Assembly (NCBI GenBank): GCA_002390675.1
Contig: DGPZ01000140.1
Span: 1,105-39,097, forward strand
DNA from: Deltaproteobacteria bacterium UBA4427
Lineage (GTDB): Bacteria > Myxococcota_A > UBA9160 > UBA4427
DNA length: 37,993 nucleotides
Reading direction: 5' to 3'
Shown: positions 8,243-17,425 of the stretch, piece after piece
Layout of the letters: each line of letters starts with the position of its first letter
How positions within the stretch are numbered: the first letter of the stretch is position 1
The notes under the pieces: model-generated
What the model was told of the DNA's origin: nothing
Database searches by the model: none
The model's input: the letters and a program-made list of their open reading frames with translations, nothing else
Program-made: the position numbers and the translations under genes

Positions 8243-10651
8243 TCACTCCAGCGTGACGTCAACAGTCCCTTCAGCGACCAGACCCAAAGCGGTCGTCACC
8301 GTCAAACGAATCTGCAAAGGACCCCCTTGGCCAATTTCGACCACGAACGGCAAGACCTCCGGCCCTTCGCCAGTTGTGTCGGCCAAGCCTCCGAAATCCC
8401 AGCTCCAGCCCTCGATCGGGTCGCGCTCGTCCGAGCTCGAACTGCCACCGCTCACCTCAACAACCCAAACAACCTCCAACTGGTCATCAATAACCTTAGT
8501 AACGATGTCAATGACCGGAATCGACACCGGTGCGTCGATGACATCGACCTGCATCATCGAAAGCGATTCCTGATCGGCGTTCCGCGCGAGCAGGGTCACG
8601 TCATAGACGCCCCCTTCCGTAAATGCATAGCTCGGGTCCTGCAGAGCGGAACCGGTCGAGGTCGGCGGGAAGAGCGAATCCCGAGTATCAAAGTCCCATC
8701 GCCAGCTGGTCGGCACTTCGCAGCCCAACCCGATCGGGTCAAGACACGTCTCGTCGACGAAGTCGACGGTGTCGCCTGCAACGACAGTCACAGGCGCAGA
8801 GAAGGAGAAGGAAGAAGTAAAAGCCGTCGCCGTATCCGTAAAGCGAATTGCATCGACGTAGGCTCGCGGCGGACGGGAGGAATTCCGAGCATTCGTAAGG
8901 CGAATGGTTAGCGTGAATACCTTATTCGCCGTTGGGCCCGGGAAGGCCGCAGCAACATCCAAGCTTGCTGTGCGAACGATCGTTACGCGGGTCGTCCCAC
9001 CGTCGATTTGCTCATAACGTGTTGATCCGCCGCTGTAGGCGCCATTCTCAACATTCGCTGCTGCACTCGTGATCTCAACCGGCTGCCCCACTCCGTCCGT
9101 GACCGTCGCGGTCATTGCGTCCACCGCGAGACCCGCCGGCGGCTCTGAATAGAGAAGCGCGTAGTCGAACTCGAGGACCGTCGCCGTCGTAGGCAGAATG
9201 AAGTCAGCCTGAATGCCATTCTCGACCGTGAGCACCGGATCCGTTCCATCCGTACCGAGGCCATCTAACGCAGCCCACTTCTCACCATCCGTCGGCATAC
9301 CGGCATCCCCAGCCCGCAGCGCCCGTCCGGAAGAGAGAGCAATGTGCTCCGCTTCCGGAGAAGCATCAGCTCGGAGTACCCTCCAACCTTGCGCGATTTC
9401 CTCCGTCGCGGTCTGGCCTTCGAAGCTCGGATCCAAGATCGTCACTGTGACCGCGTTCGCCTGAAGCGTCACGTCCATCAAGTTGGGATCGTTCGTGTCT
9501 TCTGCGAGGCCTTCGACCATCAACTCGACGTCGTAACGACCGATCACGCCGTACGTGTGCGTCGGGCTCTCGCCGTCACATACGCCCGGCGAATCCGGCG
9601 GAACGCCATCCGGAGCCGGGTAGACACAAGTTACGCCATCACCGAAATCCCAGTTCCACTTCACGATCTGGCCCACGGACTGATCCGCGAAGGTCACGAG
9701 GAGCGGCCCCGCAGCTTCACTCACATCCGCCGAGAACCCCGCGGCCGGCACGCCATAAGGCACCACATAGTCAAACGTCTCAACCGCAGAGACTGGCGGG
9801 CTGAAGCTGCCGAACTCGAATTGAATCGAATACGTGCCAGGCGCATCGAAGTCATAAACTAAGCTCTCGACATTCCCCGCGAAGACACCATCCACCGTCC
9901 ACGTGATGAGGCCCGTTAGGCCGTCCGTATCCGCGCTTAGCGTCGCATTACCCGGGCCCACGCCGTTAACCGGAGTGACCGAAAGCGTGAGCGGACGAAC
10001 TTCAATCAGGCCCATGACCGTGTCGGTCCCGACGACATTCGTCACAGTCTGCGTCACGTCAAAAACTCCAGCGGTCGTAAGCGTCACCACAGGACTCTCG
10101 TCCGAAGATATCACCGTCTCGGTACCATTCGTGAAGGTCCACTGCGTCGTCGTCGCACCGACGGCGCTGCTTACGCAGGTTGTCGTGAGTGGCGCGAAAC
10201 CCTGGGTGCTTAGGCACGAGAAGCCGGCGGTCGGAATGTCGGCGATTTCGATAAAGCCATCAGATGTCTGAGTGCTGCTGCCGCGTGCTCCGGAGACTGT
10301 GAGCGAAACATCAAAGGTGCCAGCCGTCGTGTAGACAACACCCACCGGATTTGGGTCCGTGCTGGTTATGCCGTTTCCGAAGTCCCATAGATAGGAGTCG
10401 ATATCGCCAGTCGAAGAATTAGTGAACTGAACGGTTAGGCCAGGCAGCCCGGATGTCACGTCCGCTTCAAAGCTCGCACTTGGCAGCCCAGCCAACGAGT
10501 CGTTCCCGTTCTGCGAACTGCAACCCACGCTTGCAAATGCCAGAAGCATCGCCGCAAAAAGCGCAATCGGTGCACGCCGCAGAGACTCACGCCGCGCGCG
10601 GGTCTCTGCAGGAATCGTGTCGGTCGGGTTGAATTGCTTTGCGAGATTCAT
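8243..10651 (-). CDS. Large PKD-repeat lipoprotein, surface/secreted
   Basis: 802-residue predicted lipoprotein. The start at 10651 (MNLAKQ) follows GGAGCATTCG. It has a 25-residue charged N-region and a hydrophobic segment ~28-41, with the lipid Cys at 44 (S-V-G-C, an imperfect lipobox). The mature part is built from beta-sandwich repeats. PKD-like units with YLWDFGNG, WNWDFGDG, WRWDFDTRD and WSWDFGG cores lie roughly at 55-125, 135-205, 320-400, 625-705 and 715-800, and a weaker unit (LITWTVDG) at about 215-290. A different beta-rich domain (about 400-620), resembling 'choice-of-anchor' modules, is placed among them. Cys pairs occur in two PKD loops. PKD modules usually bind proteins or polysaccharides. 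No enzyme domain is visible, so adhesion or matrix contact is the likely role. It is followed on the same strand by a beta-barrel gene. Confidence 0.82.
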   Translation of the reverse strand: MNLAKQFNPTDTIPAETRARRESLRRAPIALFAAMLLAFASVGCSSQNGNDSLAGLPSASFEADVTSGLPGLTVQFTNSSTGDIDSYLWDFGNGITSTDPNPVGVVYTTAGTFDVSLTVSGARGSSTQTSDGFIEIADIPTAGFSCLSTQGFAPLTTTCVSSAVGATTTQWTFTNGTETVISSDESPVVTLTTAGVFDVTQTVTNVVGTDTVMGLIEVRPLTLSVTPVNGVGPGNATLSADTDGLTGLITWTVDGVFAGNVESLVYDFDAPGTYSIQFEFGSFSPPVSAVETFDYVVPYGVPAAGFSADVSEAAGPLLVTFADQSVGQIVKWNWDFGDGVTCVYPAPDGVPPDSPGVCDGESPTHTYGVIGRYDVELMVEGLAEDTNDPNLMDVTLQANAVTVTILDPSFEGQTATEEIAQGWRVLRADASPEAEHIALSSGRALRAGDAGMPTDGEKWAALDGLGTDGTDPVLTVENGIQADFILPTTATVLEFDYALLYSEPPAGLAVDAMTATVTDGVGQPVEITSAAANVENGAYSGGSTRYEQIDGGTTRVTIVRTASLDVAAAFPGPTANKVFTLTIRLTNARNSSRPPRAYVDAIRFTDTATAFTSSFSFSAPVTVVAGDTVDFVDETCLDPIGLGCEVPTSWRWDFDTRDSLFPPTSTGSALQDPSYAFTEGGVYDVTLLARNADQESLSMMQVDVIDAPVSIPVIDIVTKVIDDQLEVVWVVEVSGGSSSSDERDPIEGWSWDFGGLADTTGEGPEVLPFVVEIGQGGPLQIRLTVTTALGLVAEGTVDVTLE

Positions 10652-10956
10652 CGAATGCTCCGTAGGCCGAGATCCGTCCACCGGCCCCTCCCGACCCGAC
10701 GCGTTTACGTCAAATCCAAATGGGTCCCGAATGGAGGCGAAAGCCTGCTTTCGTGAGTGCTATGCAGGCTAAAATCGCGACATCCGTCTAGGAGAACACT
10801 CCTCGGCAGCCGAGAAGCAAAAGATATCCCAAATCGGAGCTAGCTCAACGCATTAAGTCGTCCATTGCCGGTTCCTGGACAGGCTGAGCCAGAACACCTT
10901 TGCACTTTTCTTGCCGCCCCGCGAAAGGGATGCCAAAAGCAACGACGCGCTGAAAT
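10652..10956. other. 305-base intergenic region upstream of the PKD lipoprotein
   Basis: Both flanking genes point left, so this holds the end of the LLM transcript and the promoter of the lipoprotein gene. It contains a seven-base inverted repeat CGAAAGC-CT-GCTTTCG at 10738-10753, about 90 bases upstream of the lipoprotein start, and a smaller CTCGG-CAG-CCGAG near 10800. The first could be an operator or leader hairpin. No clear promoter boxes were found by eye and no gene is supported. Confidence 0.45.
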
Positions 10957-12207
10957 TCAATCCTTCGCTTGCTTGGGGTCGACCGGGTTGTCACCAACCC
11001 AGGCCGTTCCTTCTCCGCCTCGGGCGGCACGATCCTTTTCATATTCAAGGATCGCCTTTTCAATTCCCCCGGCCATGGCGGGCATAAAGGTCGCCGCGTT
11101 CTTCGTCGCCCATTCCATGCTTCGCTTTCGCAAGCGATTCGAATCGTTGAGGGCCGGCATGACGTTTCGAGCAATCAACTCATAGCTCTTGCTCGTAGCT
11201 GCGGGGTTCGCACAGTTGTGAACGAGAAAGAGGATCGTGCCGAATCCACCCGATTGTTCCCGAAGTGACTCAATCACCAAGATCGCGTCATCCGGTGTGC
11301 CACAGGTGAGCTTCCCGAAAATAGGAAGGCCTGGCCCGGTCCAGGCATCAAGCATCGCATCCGTCGAACTCGCAAAGGGCGGCTTCGTACCACCGAGCGC
11401 CTCCATATAGTCTGCAAGCCGCAGCGTCCCGAACTCCATATCCGCTCGTGCCTGCTCCCGCGTCTCGGCGATATGCATGGGCACAACCAAGCGCCAATTC
11501 GAACGATCGACGGTCTGCCCGTGCTTCGCCGCGGTTTCTTCGCAGACCTGCCAATGCTTCGGCAACTGCGCATAGCCCTCGGGCCCACTCGCCGCGAGAG
11601 ACAATAAGCCGGCCCCGTGCATACCTGCCGCGCTCGCGCCCGAAGGCGAGATCGCCGAGGCCACTGCGACTTCCGGGCTCGGCCACTGAAAAGGCGGCAA
11701 CTGACTTGATGCCTCATTCAGCTCGAACCAATCGGTCTTCTTCGTGACGACTTCCCCGTGCAGGAGCGGCACTATAACTTCGAGCGCTTCAGCCATCATG
11801 CGGCGCTGCTCGTTCGGATTGAGGCCTAACATAAAGGCGTCCGTCACCAGCTGTCCGGGCCCGCAGCCGAGCATAACGCGACCACGTGTTTGATGATCGA
11901 GCTGAAGGATCCGATCCGCGAGCATGAGCGGGTTGTGATACGGAAGCGAAACGACGCCGGTCCCGAGCCGAATCCGTTGAGTGATCGCAGCAGCATGCGC
12001 GATGAAAAGCTCCGGCGACGGAATGATCTCATAGCCGCCCGAGTGGTGTTCCCCGATCCACGCCTCGTCATAGCCCTGCTCGTCCAGCTGCTTCACTAGA
12101 TCTAGATCGCGATGGATCTGCTCCGTCGGATCTTCGTCAGCAGGATGGAAAGGCGCAATAAAAACGCCAGAGCGAAGCGGTCGACGGGAAGCATTTTCGG
12201 GCATCAT
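10957..12207 (-). CDS. LLM-class (luciferase-like) flavin-dependent oxidoreductase
   Basis: FMN/F420-type TIM-barrel monooxygenase or dehydrogenase of the bacterial luciferase superfamily, 416 residues. The start at 12207 follows GGAGATTCAAG; an in-frame ATG at 12261 lacks support. Seen: FIAPFHPADEDP at the N terminus, the DLVKQLDEQGYDEAWIGEHHS segment (typical first helix and EHH motif), TGVVSLPYHNPLMLAD and GRVMLGCGPGQ. These resemble limonene/alkane-monooxygenase-like members. Enzymes of this kind need reduced flavin from a separate reductase, and no candidate lies next to it. It is followed on the same strand by the PKD lipoprotein after about 300 bases, so co-transcription is doubtful. 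It is preceded by an amidohydrolase gene that ends 88 bases upstream. Confidence 0.9.
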   Translation of the reverse strand: MMPENASRRPLRSGVFIAPFHPADEDPTEQIHRDLDLVKQLDEQGYDEAWIGEHHSGGYEIIPSPELFIAHAAAITQRIRLGTGVVSLPYHNPLMLADRILQLDHQTRGRVMLGCGPGQLVTDAFMLGLNPNEQRRMMAEALEVIVPLLHGEVVTKKTDWFELNEASSQLPPFQWPSPEVAVASAISPSGASAAGMHGAGLLSLAASGPEGYAQLPKHWQVCEETAAKHGQTVDRSNWRLVVPMHIAETREQARADMEFGTLRLADYMEALGGTKPPFASSTDAMLDAWTGPGLPIFGKLTCGTPDDAILVIESLREQSGGFGTILFLVHNCANPAATSKSYELIARNVMPALNDSNRLRKRSMEWATKNAATFMPAMAGGIEKAILEYEKDRAARGGEGTAWVGDNPVDPKQAKD

Positions 12208-12295
12208 CTTGAATCTCCTCAGCAGAATACAGTGCATCTGCTCGCAGAAGGTTGCGCTCACGTGGCGCCCAAACCCTCTCTAGGCGAGTACCAGA

Positions 12296-14062
12296 TCAAG
12301 GCGCAGAGTAAACGCTCACACCTCGGGCGAAGGTTTCGAGCACGCCGACTTCACTGATCTCATCAACAGGCACCGCACCGGCATCTTTTTCGAGAACGAC
12401 GAGATCAGCCTGTTTACCAACCGTAATGGAACCCTTCTTGTCCTCTTCGAAATATTGATAGGCGGCCCCGAGCGTCACGGCGTGGAGCGCATCTTCGAAG
12501 CTGATGCGCTGATCTTCTCCGAGCGTGACGCCCTTTCGCGTCTTTCGACCGACCGCTACTTCTAGTAAAAGCATAATGTTAGGTGGAACGACCATGGCGT
12601 CGTTATGGATCGTGAAATGGACGCCACGATCGAGGGACGAGCGAAGCGGGCTGATGCGCATAGCGCGATCGTCACCGAAGCTCTTGCGATGCCAGTCGCC
12701 CCAAAAGAAGGGGTGCGCGGCGAAGAACGACGGAACAATGCCTAGGCGCAGCATTTCGTCGAGTTGGTCGTCGCGGGCGAGCTGAGCGTGAATCGTGACG
12801 GAGCGATGGTCCTTTGATTCTCCGCCGAGGGCCTCGTCGATGCCTTCGATCATCAGGTCGATCGCCGCGTCGCCGTTGGCGTGCGCCAAAATCGGAACCC
12901 CCGCATCGAGCATGCGTTTCACGTGCTTCTTGTAGTAAGCCGGCGGCGTCATGGGATAGGCGACGTAATCGGCATCCGCGCCGGGCGGGCCTTCCGTGTA
13001 GGGTTCCGTGAGCCATGCCGTTCGTCCCTGAGGCGAGCCATCGAGAACAAACTTCACCCCCGCAACACGGACGCCATTCACGTAGTCCTGGGAGAAGCCG
13101 ACCTCTGCAGGCGACTTCGCTTCATCAACCGCTCGAAAGACGGGGAAGACCGCGACATCCACCGCAAGCGGTCGTACTGCGCCTACGCCTCGAAGGCCGT
13201 TCGCCATTTCGACGGTCGAAGCGCCGTCCTGGATCGTCGTCACTCCGAAGGACGTGTTGTAGGCGATGGCCTTGTGCACCTGAGCTGCAAAGGCAGCAGG
13301 CGTCACATTCGCTCCAGCTGCCAACATTGGCGCAAGGATCAGATGGGCCGCCGTCTCTTCAAGGACGCCATCAGGAATATTCGTACCCGGCCGTCGCCGA
13401 ATCACGCCCCCGTACGGATCCTCAGTGGATTCATCGAGGCCAAAGATTTCAAGCGCGCGCGAGTTGGATGTCGCAAGGTGACCCGAGACGTGAAGCATAA
13501 CAACTGCATGCTCCGTCGATGCACGATCAAGGTCATCTCGGTTCGGGTGTCGGTTCTCTGCCAACAGCGAGTCGTCATACCCATACGCCATAACAAAACC
13601 GCCTGGCGGAATCTGGTCTTCTTCGATGGTCGCCTGAACTGCCTCAATGATGTCATCGATCGAATTCATGGGGCCGACCGGCGGCGAGGAGGCGTTCAGT
13701 AGATCAAGCATCTGCATAGCCATGCCCAGATGGCCATGGGCGTCTATGAATCCCGGAACGAGAGTGTGGTCGCCTAGCTCAACGACGCGCGTCGCGTCTC
13801 CTTCGAAGCACTCGATCTCGCGGCGCGTTCCTACTGCAACGATCTCTTTCCCCCTAACAGCCACCGCCTCAGCATCTGCATTCGACTCATCGACGGTATA
13901 AATATTTTCGCCATAAAAAACGAGATCCGCAGCTTCAGGCTTAGGGCCAAATGGCATGCCCGCACATCCTGCAAGCAAAAGCCCCAAGAGCAAAACGACC
14001 GCTGCTTGCGCCAGCATGCGCGACCCCAGATCAGTATCTAGAAAACGAAATAAATGAGACAT
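12296..14062 (-). CDS. YtcJ-type amidohydrolase, predicted lipoprotein
   Basis: 588-residue amidohydrolase of the Amidohydro_3 (YtcJ) group. The start at 14062 (MSHLF) has an AGGAGG site ten bases upstream; an ATG at 14146 is unlikely. The N terminus carries a hydrophobic segment (~17-30) and a perfect lipobox L-A-G-C with Cys33, so the enzyme is predicted to be anchored in an envelope membrane, unlike the three deacylases nearby. Seen: NIYTVDE, PGFIDAHGHLG with metal-binding His pair, SGHLATSNSRALE (typical YtcJ motif), DGSPQGRTAWL, LAHANGDAAIDL, and the C-terminal KADLVVLEKDA. Such proteins hydrolyse amides or formamides; the substrate is unknown. It diverges from the sulfotransferase gene with 144 bases between the starts. 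Confidence 0.88.
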   Translation of the reverse strand: MSHLFRFLDTDLGSRMLAQAAVVLLLGLLLAGCAGMPFGPKPEAADLVFYGENIYTVDESNADAEAVAVRGKEIVAVGTRREIECFEGDATRVVELGDHTLVPGFIDAHGHLGMAMQMLDLLNASSPPVGPMNSIDDIIEAVQATIEEDQIPPGGFVMAYGYDDSLLAENRHPNRDDLDRASTEHAVVMLHVSGHLATSNSRALEIFGLDESTEDPYGGVIRRRPGTNIPDGVLEETAAHLILAPMLAAGANVTPAAFAAQVHKAIAYNTSFGVTTIQDGASTVEMANGLRGVGAVRPLAVDVAVFPVFRAVDEAKSPAEVGFSQDYVNGVRVAGVKFVLDGSPQGRTAWLTEPYTEGPPGADADYVAYPMTPPAYYKKHVKRMLDAGVPILAHANGDAAIDLMIEGIDEALGGESKDHRSVTIHAQLARDDQLDEMLRLGIVPSFFAAHPFFWGDWHRKSFGDDRAMRISPLRSSLDRGVHFTIHNDAMVVPPNIMLLLEVAVGRKTRKGVTLGEDQRISFEDALHAVTLGAAYQYFEEDKKGSITVGKQADLVVLEKDAGAVPVDEISEVGVLETFARGVSVYSAP

Positions 14063-14206
14063 ACGCGGGAGACCTCCTGAATCCGTCGCTCTCGGCGACG
14101 GAGCAGCCAAGCATAGCCGGGCCTCCCTAGCCGGCGCTCGAAACACCGTTGAAATCCAGCGTCGAGCGATCGAACATAAGAATTCCCTTCCTGCTCAGGA
14201 CTTTCT

Positions 14207-15445
14207 ATGACCTCCTATCGACAGCGCCCCGACTGGCTTCGACGCCTGAATGATTTTGGCCCCGCCACAACAGCCACCCGCAGCATCGTTCCCCTCGACC
14301 CAGCCGAGCTACTCGCCTCTGCGCGAGAGACGACTGGTCTCCAAGAAGTAGGTGACCCGCATTGGATCGAGACCTTTGAGCGGCGTATTCGCTCCATCGA
14401 CGAAGAGTCGAATGCAAACTTATTGGGCCGATTCCTGGCTCGGGCCGAGGCCATCCGGGTCCTCCACACCAAACTGAGGTTGCACGAGGCTTGGGCAAGA
14501 GAACCCGCCATTCTTGAGGAACCGATCGAGCGCCCGATCTTCGTCCTAGGCGCACCGCGCACGGGCACGACGATCCTGCTCGAGCTCCTCGCGCTCGACC
14601 CCGGACTCCGGGCCCCGATCGCTTGGGAAGCGCAGCACCCCCTGCCCTTCGAAGGCGCCGAGGATAAAGAGACACGGCGACGCCTAGCAGAGGCCGAGCA
14701 CGATCTATGGATGGACATCCAACCGGAGCTCGCAACCTTGCATGAAATGAGTGCCGATTTGCCCTGCGAGTGTATTCATTTTCTAGCAATGGAATTCGGC
14801 GGTCCCTATTGGGCCATGCACTACAAGGCCCCTTCATTCACGGCTTGGGCGATGAACCAACCCGACATCTTGCCCCGCACCTACCATTTCCATCGACAGT
14901 TCTTGCAGACGCTTCAATACGGTCACCAACGGAAACCATGGCTCCTGAAATCACCCGGGCACCTAGCAACGCCCCAAGGCCTCTTCTCTGAGTACCCGGA
15001 TGCGATTGCAGTTCACACACATAGAGACCCTCAAAAATTCGTTGGATCTGCTGCTAGTACGACTGCCATGCTGCACTGGCTGCGAAGCGATGACGTCGAC
15101 CCAAAGATTTCCGGACAACTTGCGCTAGGCGGCTTCTCCTACATGCTGAACGGCGTGATGGATATGCGGAAATCCTCCGAGCTCCCGGACTCTCAATTCG
15201 TCGACAGTCACTATCTAGACCTCATCGCAGATCCAGTCGCCGCGATTCAAAAAATTTACCGGCTCGCGGAACTCGAATGGCCCAGGGGGCACGACGACCG
15301 AATTCGCGGCTATCTCCGTGACAAGCCGAAAGGGAAATTCGGTAAACATCAATACAGCCTCGATGAATATGGGCTGAATAGTCAGGCCATCGACGAGGCT
15401 TATGCTCGCTATGTTGAGTATTACGGAGTCGCGAGCGAAGGCTGA
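14207..15445 (+). CDS. Sulfotransferase family protein
   Basis: PAPS-dependent sulfotransferase-fold protein, 412 residues. Seen: IFVLGAPRTGTT (about 111-122), the 5'-phosphosulfate loop; KSPGHLATPQGLFSEYPD followed by HTHRDP, the 3'-phosphate-binding strand and loop; and a conserved C-terminal region with KGKFGKHQYSLDEYGL, as in bacterial 'sulfotransferase family' proteins of about 400 residues common in mycobacteria and deltaproteobacterial lineages. Predicted to transfer sulfate to a hydroxyl group of a lipid, sterol or xenobiotic. The next gene, a phosphotransferase, starts 65 bases on in the same direction and is likely co-transcribed. Confidence 0.9.
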   Translation: MTSYRQRPDWLRRLNDFGPATTATRSIVPLDPAELLASARETTGLQEVGDPHWIETFERRIRSIDEESNANLLGRFLARAEAIRVLHTKLRLHEAWAREPAILEEPIERPIFVLGAPRTGTTILLELLALDPGLRAPIAWEAQHPLPFEGAEDKETRRRLAEAEHDLWMDIQPELATLHEMSADLPCECIHFLAMEFGGPYWAMHYKAPSFTAWAMNQPDILPRTYHFHRQFLQTLQYGHQRKPWLLKSPGHLATPQGLFSEYPDAIAVHTHRDPQKFVGSAASTTAMLHWLRSDDVDPKISGQLALGGFSYMLNGVMDMRKSSELPDSQFVDSHYLDLIADPVAAIQKIYRLAELEWPRGHDDRIRGYLRDKPKGKFGKHQYSLDEYGLNSQAIDEAYARYVEYYGVASEG

Positions 15446-15510
15446 CCGCAACTCCCGTCGTCCGGAACAGCCGATAATTTCCCCATCGAATGAAAGAGAA
15501 CGCACGAGCC

Positions 15511-16605
15511 ATGTCTGAAGAAGCAGTCCAAGTCAAAGCCGAAAAAGATTACAGCGACTATCAGCGAGGCCTGCAGGGCTGGATGGAGCGTCATCGGCCC
15601 GACCTCAAGAATCTCCGTGTTCATGACCTGCGCGTCCCGGAAGGCAGCGGGCACTCCAACGAGACCGTGTTATTCGAAGTTTCCTGGGACGGCGATTCGA
15701 GTTCCGAAACAGCGCGTTATGTTGCGCGAGTAGAGCCACCGGACGGAGGTGTATTCCCGGAACAATCCCCCGCCTGCAAAATCTCCGTCGAACTTCAACA
15801 TCGAATGATGGATGCGATCGGCCGAACCGGAGTAGCCCCGATCTCTCCTCTTCTCCCCTTCGAAAATGACACCTCGATTCTTGGTCAGCCATTCTTCGTG
15901 ATGGAGTTCGTTCCTGGCGTGACTCCGAAGGATCTCCCTCGATACTCCCAAGAAGGCTTCCTCGTCGACGCGTCTCCGTCTGAGCGGGAGCGCCTTGTTA
16001 AAAGTGGCATTCAAGCCATGGCGGCCATCCATACGCTCGATTGGCGCGACGCTGGACTCGAATGGCTCGACACGAGCGGCACCCCCTCCATGGGTCATCA
16101 GGTCGAGATCTACCGCAACTTCGCGCGCGCCGAGCTAAAAGGGCGCGAGCATGCGGTTCTCTTCGATGCCCTCGACTGGCTTGATAAGCACGACCCTAAC
16201 GCGCCCGTTGGCGTGAGTTGGGGCGACGCCCGTACAGGGAACATGATCTTCGAAGACTTCGAATGTCGCGCGGTCGTCGACTGGGAGGCCGCCTCGATCG
16301 CACCCTGCGAGGCCGACCTTGGCTGGTGGATCATGTTCGACCGGCAGTCTTTCGAACAGATGGGCGTCGAACGACTCGAAGGCATCCCAACTCTCGAGGA
16401 CCAGGTCGCCTATTACGAATCCTGTCGTGGTTCCAAAATCGCAGGCGACATCCACTACTGGGAAGTCTTCGCCGTCGCGCGTTTCTGCACTATCTATATC
16501 CATCTCGCCGACCGGATGGTAGAGGCAGGCCTAATGCCCGAGGAAAACAGCATGGCGGTCAACAACTTCGTCACAGACCAACTCGCAGGCATGATTATTA
16601 ACTAA
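15511..16605 (+). CDS. Phosphotransferase family protein (APH/ACAD10-like)
   Basis: Aminoglycoside-phosphotransferase-fold kinase, 364 residues, of the kind found next to acyl-CoA dehydrogenases (ACAD10/11-like) rather than a drug-resistance enzyme. I prefer the ATG at 15511 (AGAG site upstream) to the one at 15490. Seen: SNETVLFEVSW in the nucleotide lobe, FFVMEFVPG (hinge), SWGDARTGNMIF (catalytic loop; Trp where HGD is usual in APH proteins, as is common in this subfamily) and VVDWEAASIAPCEADLGW (metal-binding Asp). Likely substrates are small hydroxylated acids or their CoA esters. It follows the sulfotransferase and ends at a strong hairpin shared with a convergent gene. Confidence 0.85.
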   Translation: MSEEAVQVKAEKDYSDYQRGLQGWMERHRPDLKNLRVHDLRVPEGSGHSNETVLFEVSWDGDSSSETARYVARVEPPDGGVFPEQSPACKISVELQHRMMDAIGRTGVAPISPLLPFENDTSILGQPFFVMEFVPGVTPKDLPRYSQEGFLVDASPSERERLVKSGIQAMAAIHTLDWRDAGLEWLDTSGTPSMGHQVEIYRNFARAELKGREHAVLFDALDWLDKHDPNAPVGVSWGDARTGNMIFEDFECRAVVDWEAASIAPCEADLGWWIMFDRQSFEQMGVERLEGIPTLEDQVAYYESCRGSKIAGDIHYWEVFAVARFCTIYIHLADRMVEAGLMPEENSMAVNNFVTDQLAGMIIN

Positions 16606-16634
16606 CGTCGCAGGGCCCTTACCTTGCTGACTCT

Positions 16635-16657
16635 CGGCCGCGCGACCCGCGCGGCCG
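16635..16657. terminator. 10-bp perfect hairpin between convergent genes
   Basis: CGGCCGCGCG-ACC-CGCGCGGCCG lies between the phosphotransferase stop (16605) and the end of the convergent NAD(P)-binding gene (16664). A ten-base fully GC stem with a three-base loop is very stable and symmetric, so it can serve both strands. There is no clear T-run on either side, so the stop may depend on the stem alone or on Rho. Confidence 0.6.
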
Positions 16658-16663
16658 CATTGC

Positions 16664-17317
16664 TCAGTACTGAATAATCGGGGCTTTGTGAATCCAAGTG
16701 TCGTCGCTGAGCATCCGAATCATGCCGTGGGCGCAATCAGCGAAATGGATGCGCGACATCCCACTGAATTGATCAAAACCGATCCGGTAGGTTTCTCGGT
16801 GCGGGCCAGAGACCATTTGCAGCGGCCGAAGCCCGACCCAGTCGAGATCTTGACTCTCGGCGAGCAACTCGAGTTGATGCAACTTGTCTCTGTGCCGTAG
16901 GCCCATAAATGTACGTGCGAAGAAATCAACGAAGCGCGCGCCTAGCGTGATTTGATCCTCCGCAACGAGCGTGCTTCCACCACCACACCAAACGAATCGC
17001 TTCAAACCATGAACGCGCATTGACTCAAAGATGAGCCGAGTCGCTGTCGTACACAGATCTTCTGGCGAGGCCTTGTCGATTCCAATCGCGAATAAGATCG
17101 AAACTTGGCCATTCCTACTCGCGAGATCGCCGATCGCATGGGCGACCGCGTCTCCATCCAAAGCGTCGCCCTGATAGACCGCGACCCGCTTTCGGATTTT
17201 GCCCGGAAGCTTTTCCGGAGACCGCAGATACACCGAAACTTCGTGCCCCGCTTCGATGCATTGCTTCGCACATTCTCGGCCGAGGGCCCCGGTCGCCCCA
17301 AAGATCATCACGCGCAT
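16664..17317 (-). CDS. NAD(P)H-binding atypical SDR (NmrA/BVR-B-like)
   Basis: 217-residue Rossmann protein. The start at 17317 (MRVMIFGATG) follows GGAGCAACCAGCGGT; the reading frame is open further upstream to 17800, but that part overlaps the divergent deacylase on the other strand and is not credible. Seen: GATGALG at 7-13 (dinucleotide loop), YQGDALD (adenine-binding Asp after the third strand), and GLKRFVWCGGG (the usual active-site strand of SDR-a5 proteins). Members act as biliverdin-reductase-B-like reductases or redox sensors; no specific role can be assigned. It is divergent from the deacylase at 17426 with 108 bases between starts. Confidence 0.8.
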   Translation of the reverse strand: MRVMIFGATGALGRECAKQCIEAGHEVSVYLRSPEKLPGKIRKRVAVYQGDALDGDAVAHAIGDLASRNGQVSILFAIGIDKASPEDLCTTATRLIFESMRVHGLKRFVWCGGGSTLVAEDQITLGARFVDFFARTFMGLRHRDKLHQLELLAESQDLDWVGLRPLQMVSGPHRETYRIGFDQFSGMSRIHFADCAHGMIRMLSDDTWIHKAPIIQY

Positions 17318-17425
17318 ACCGCTGGTTGCTCCATTGTTGCTCGTTCCTGGGTCGCTAACGTTTCGCAACCGCTGTGGGCCCACGATAGCTCGACTGGCCC
17401 CGCTCACCGCCGATCGGAGAAGACC

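Noticed and set aside
10845..11174. Minus-strand frame overlapping the end of the LLM gene
   Set aside because: Most of it lies in another frame of the LLM gene; the tail past the LLM stop shows no family motif.
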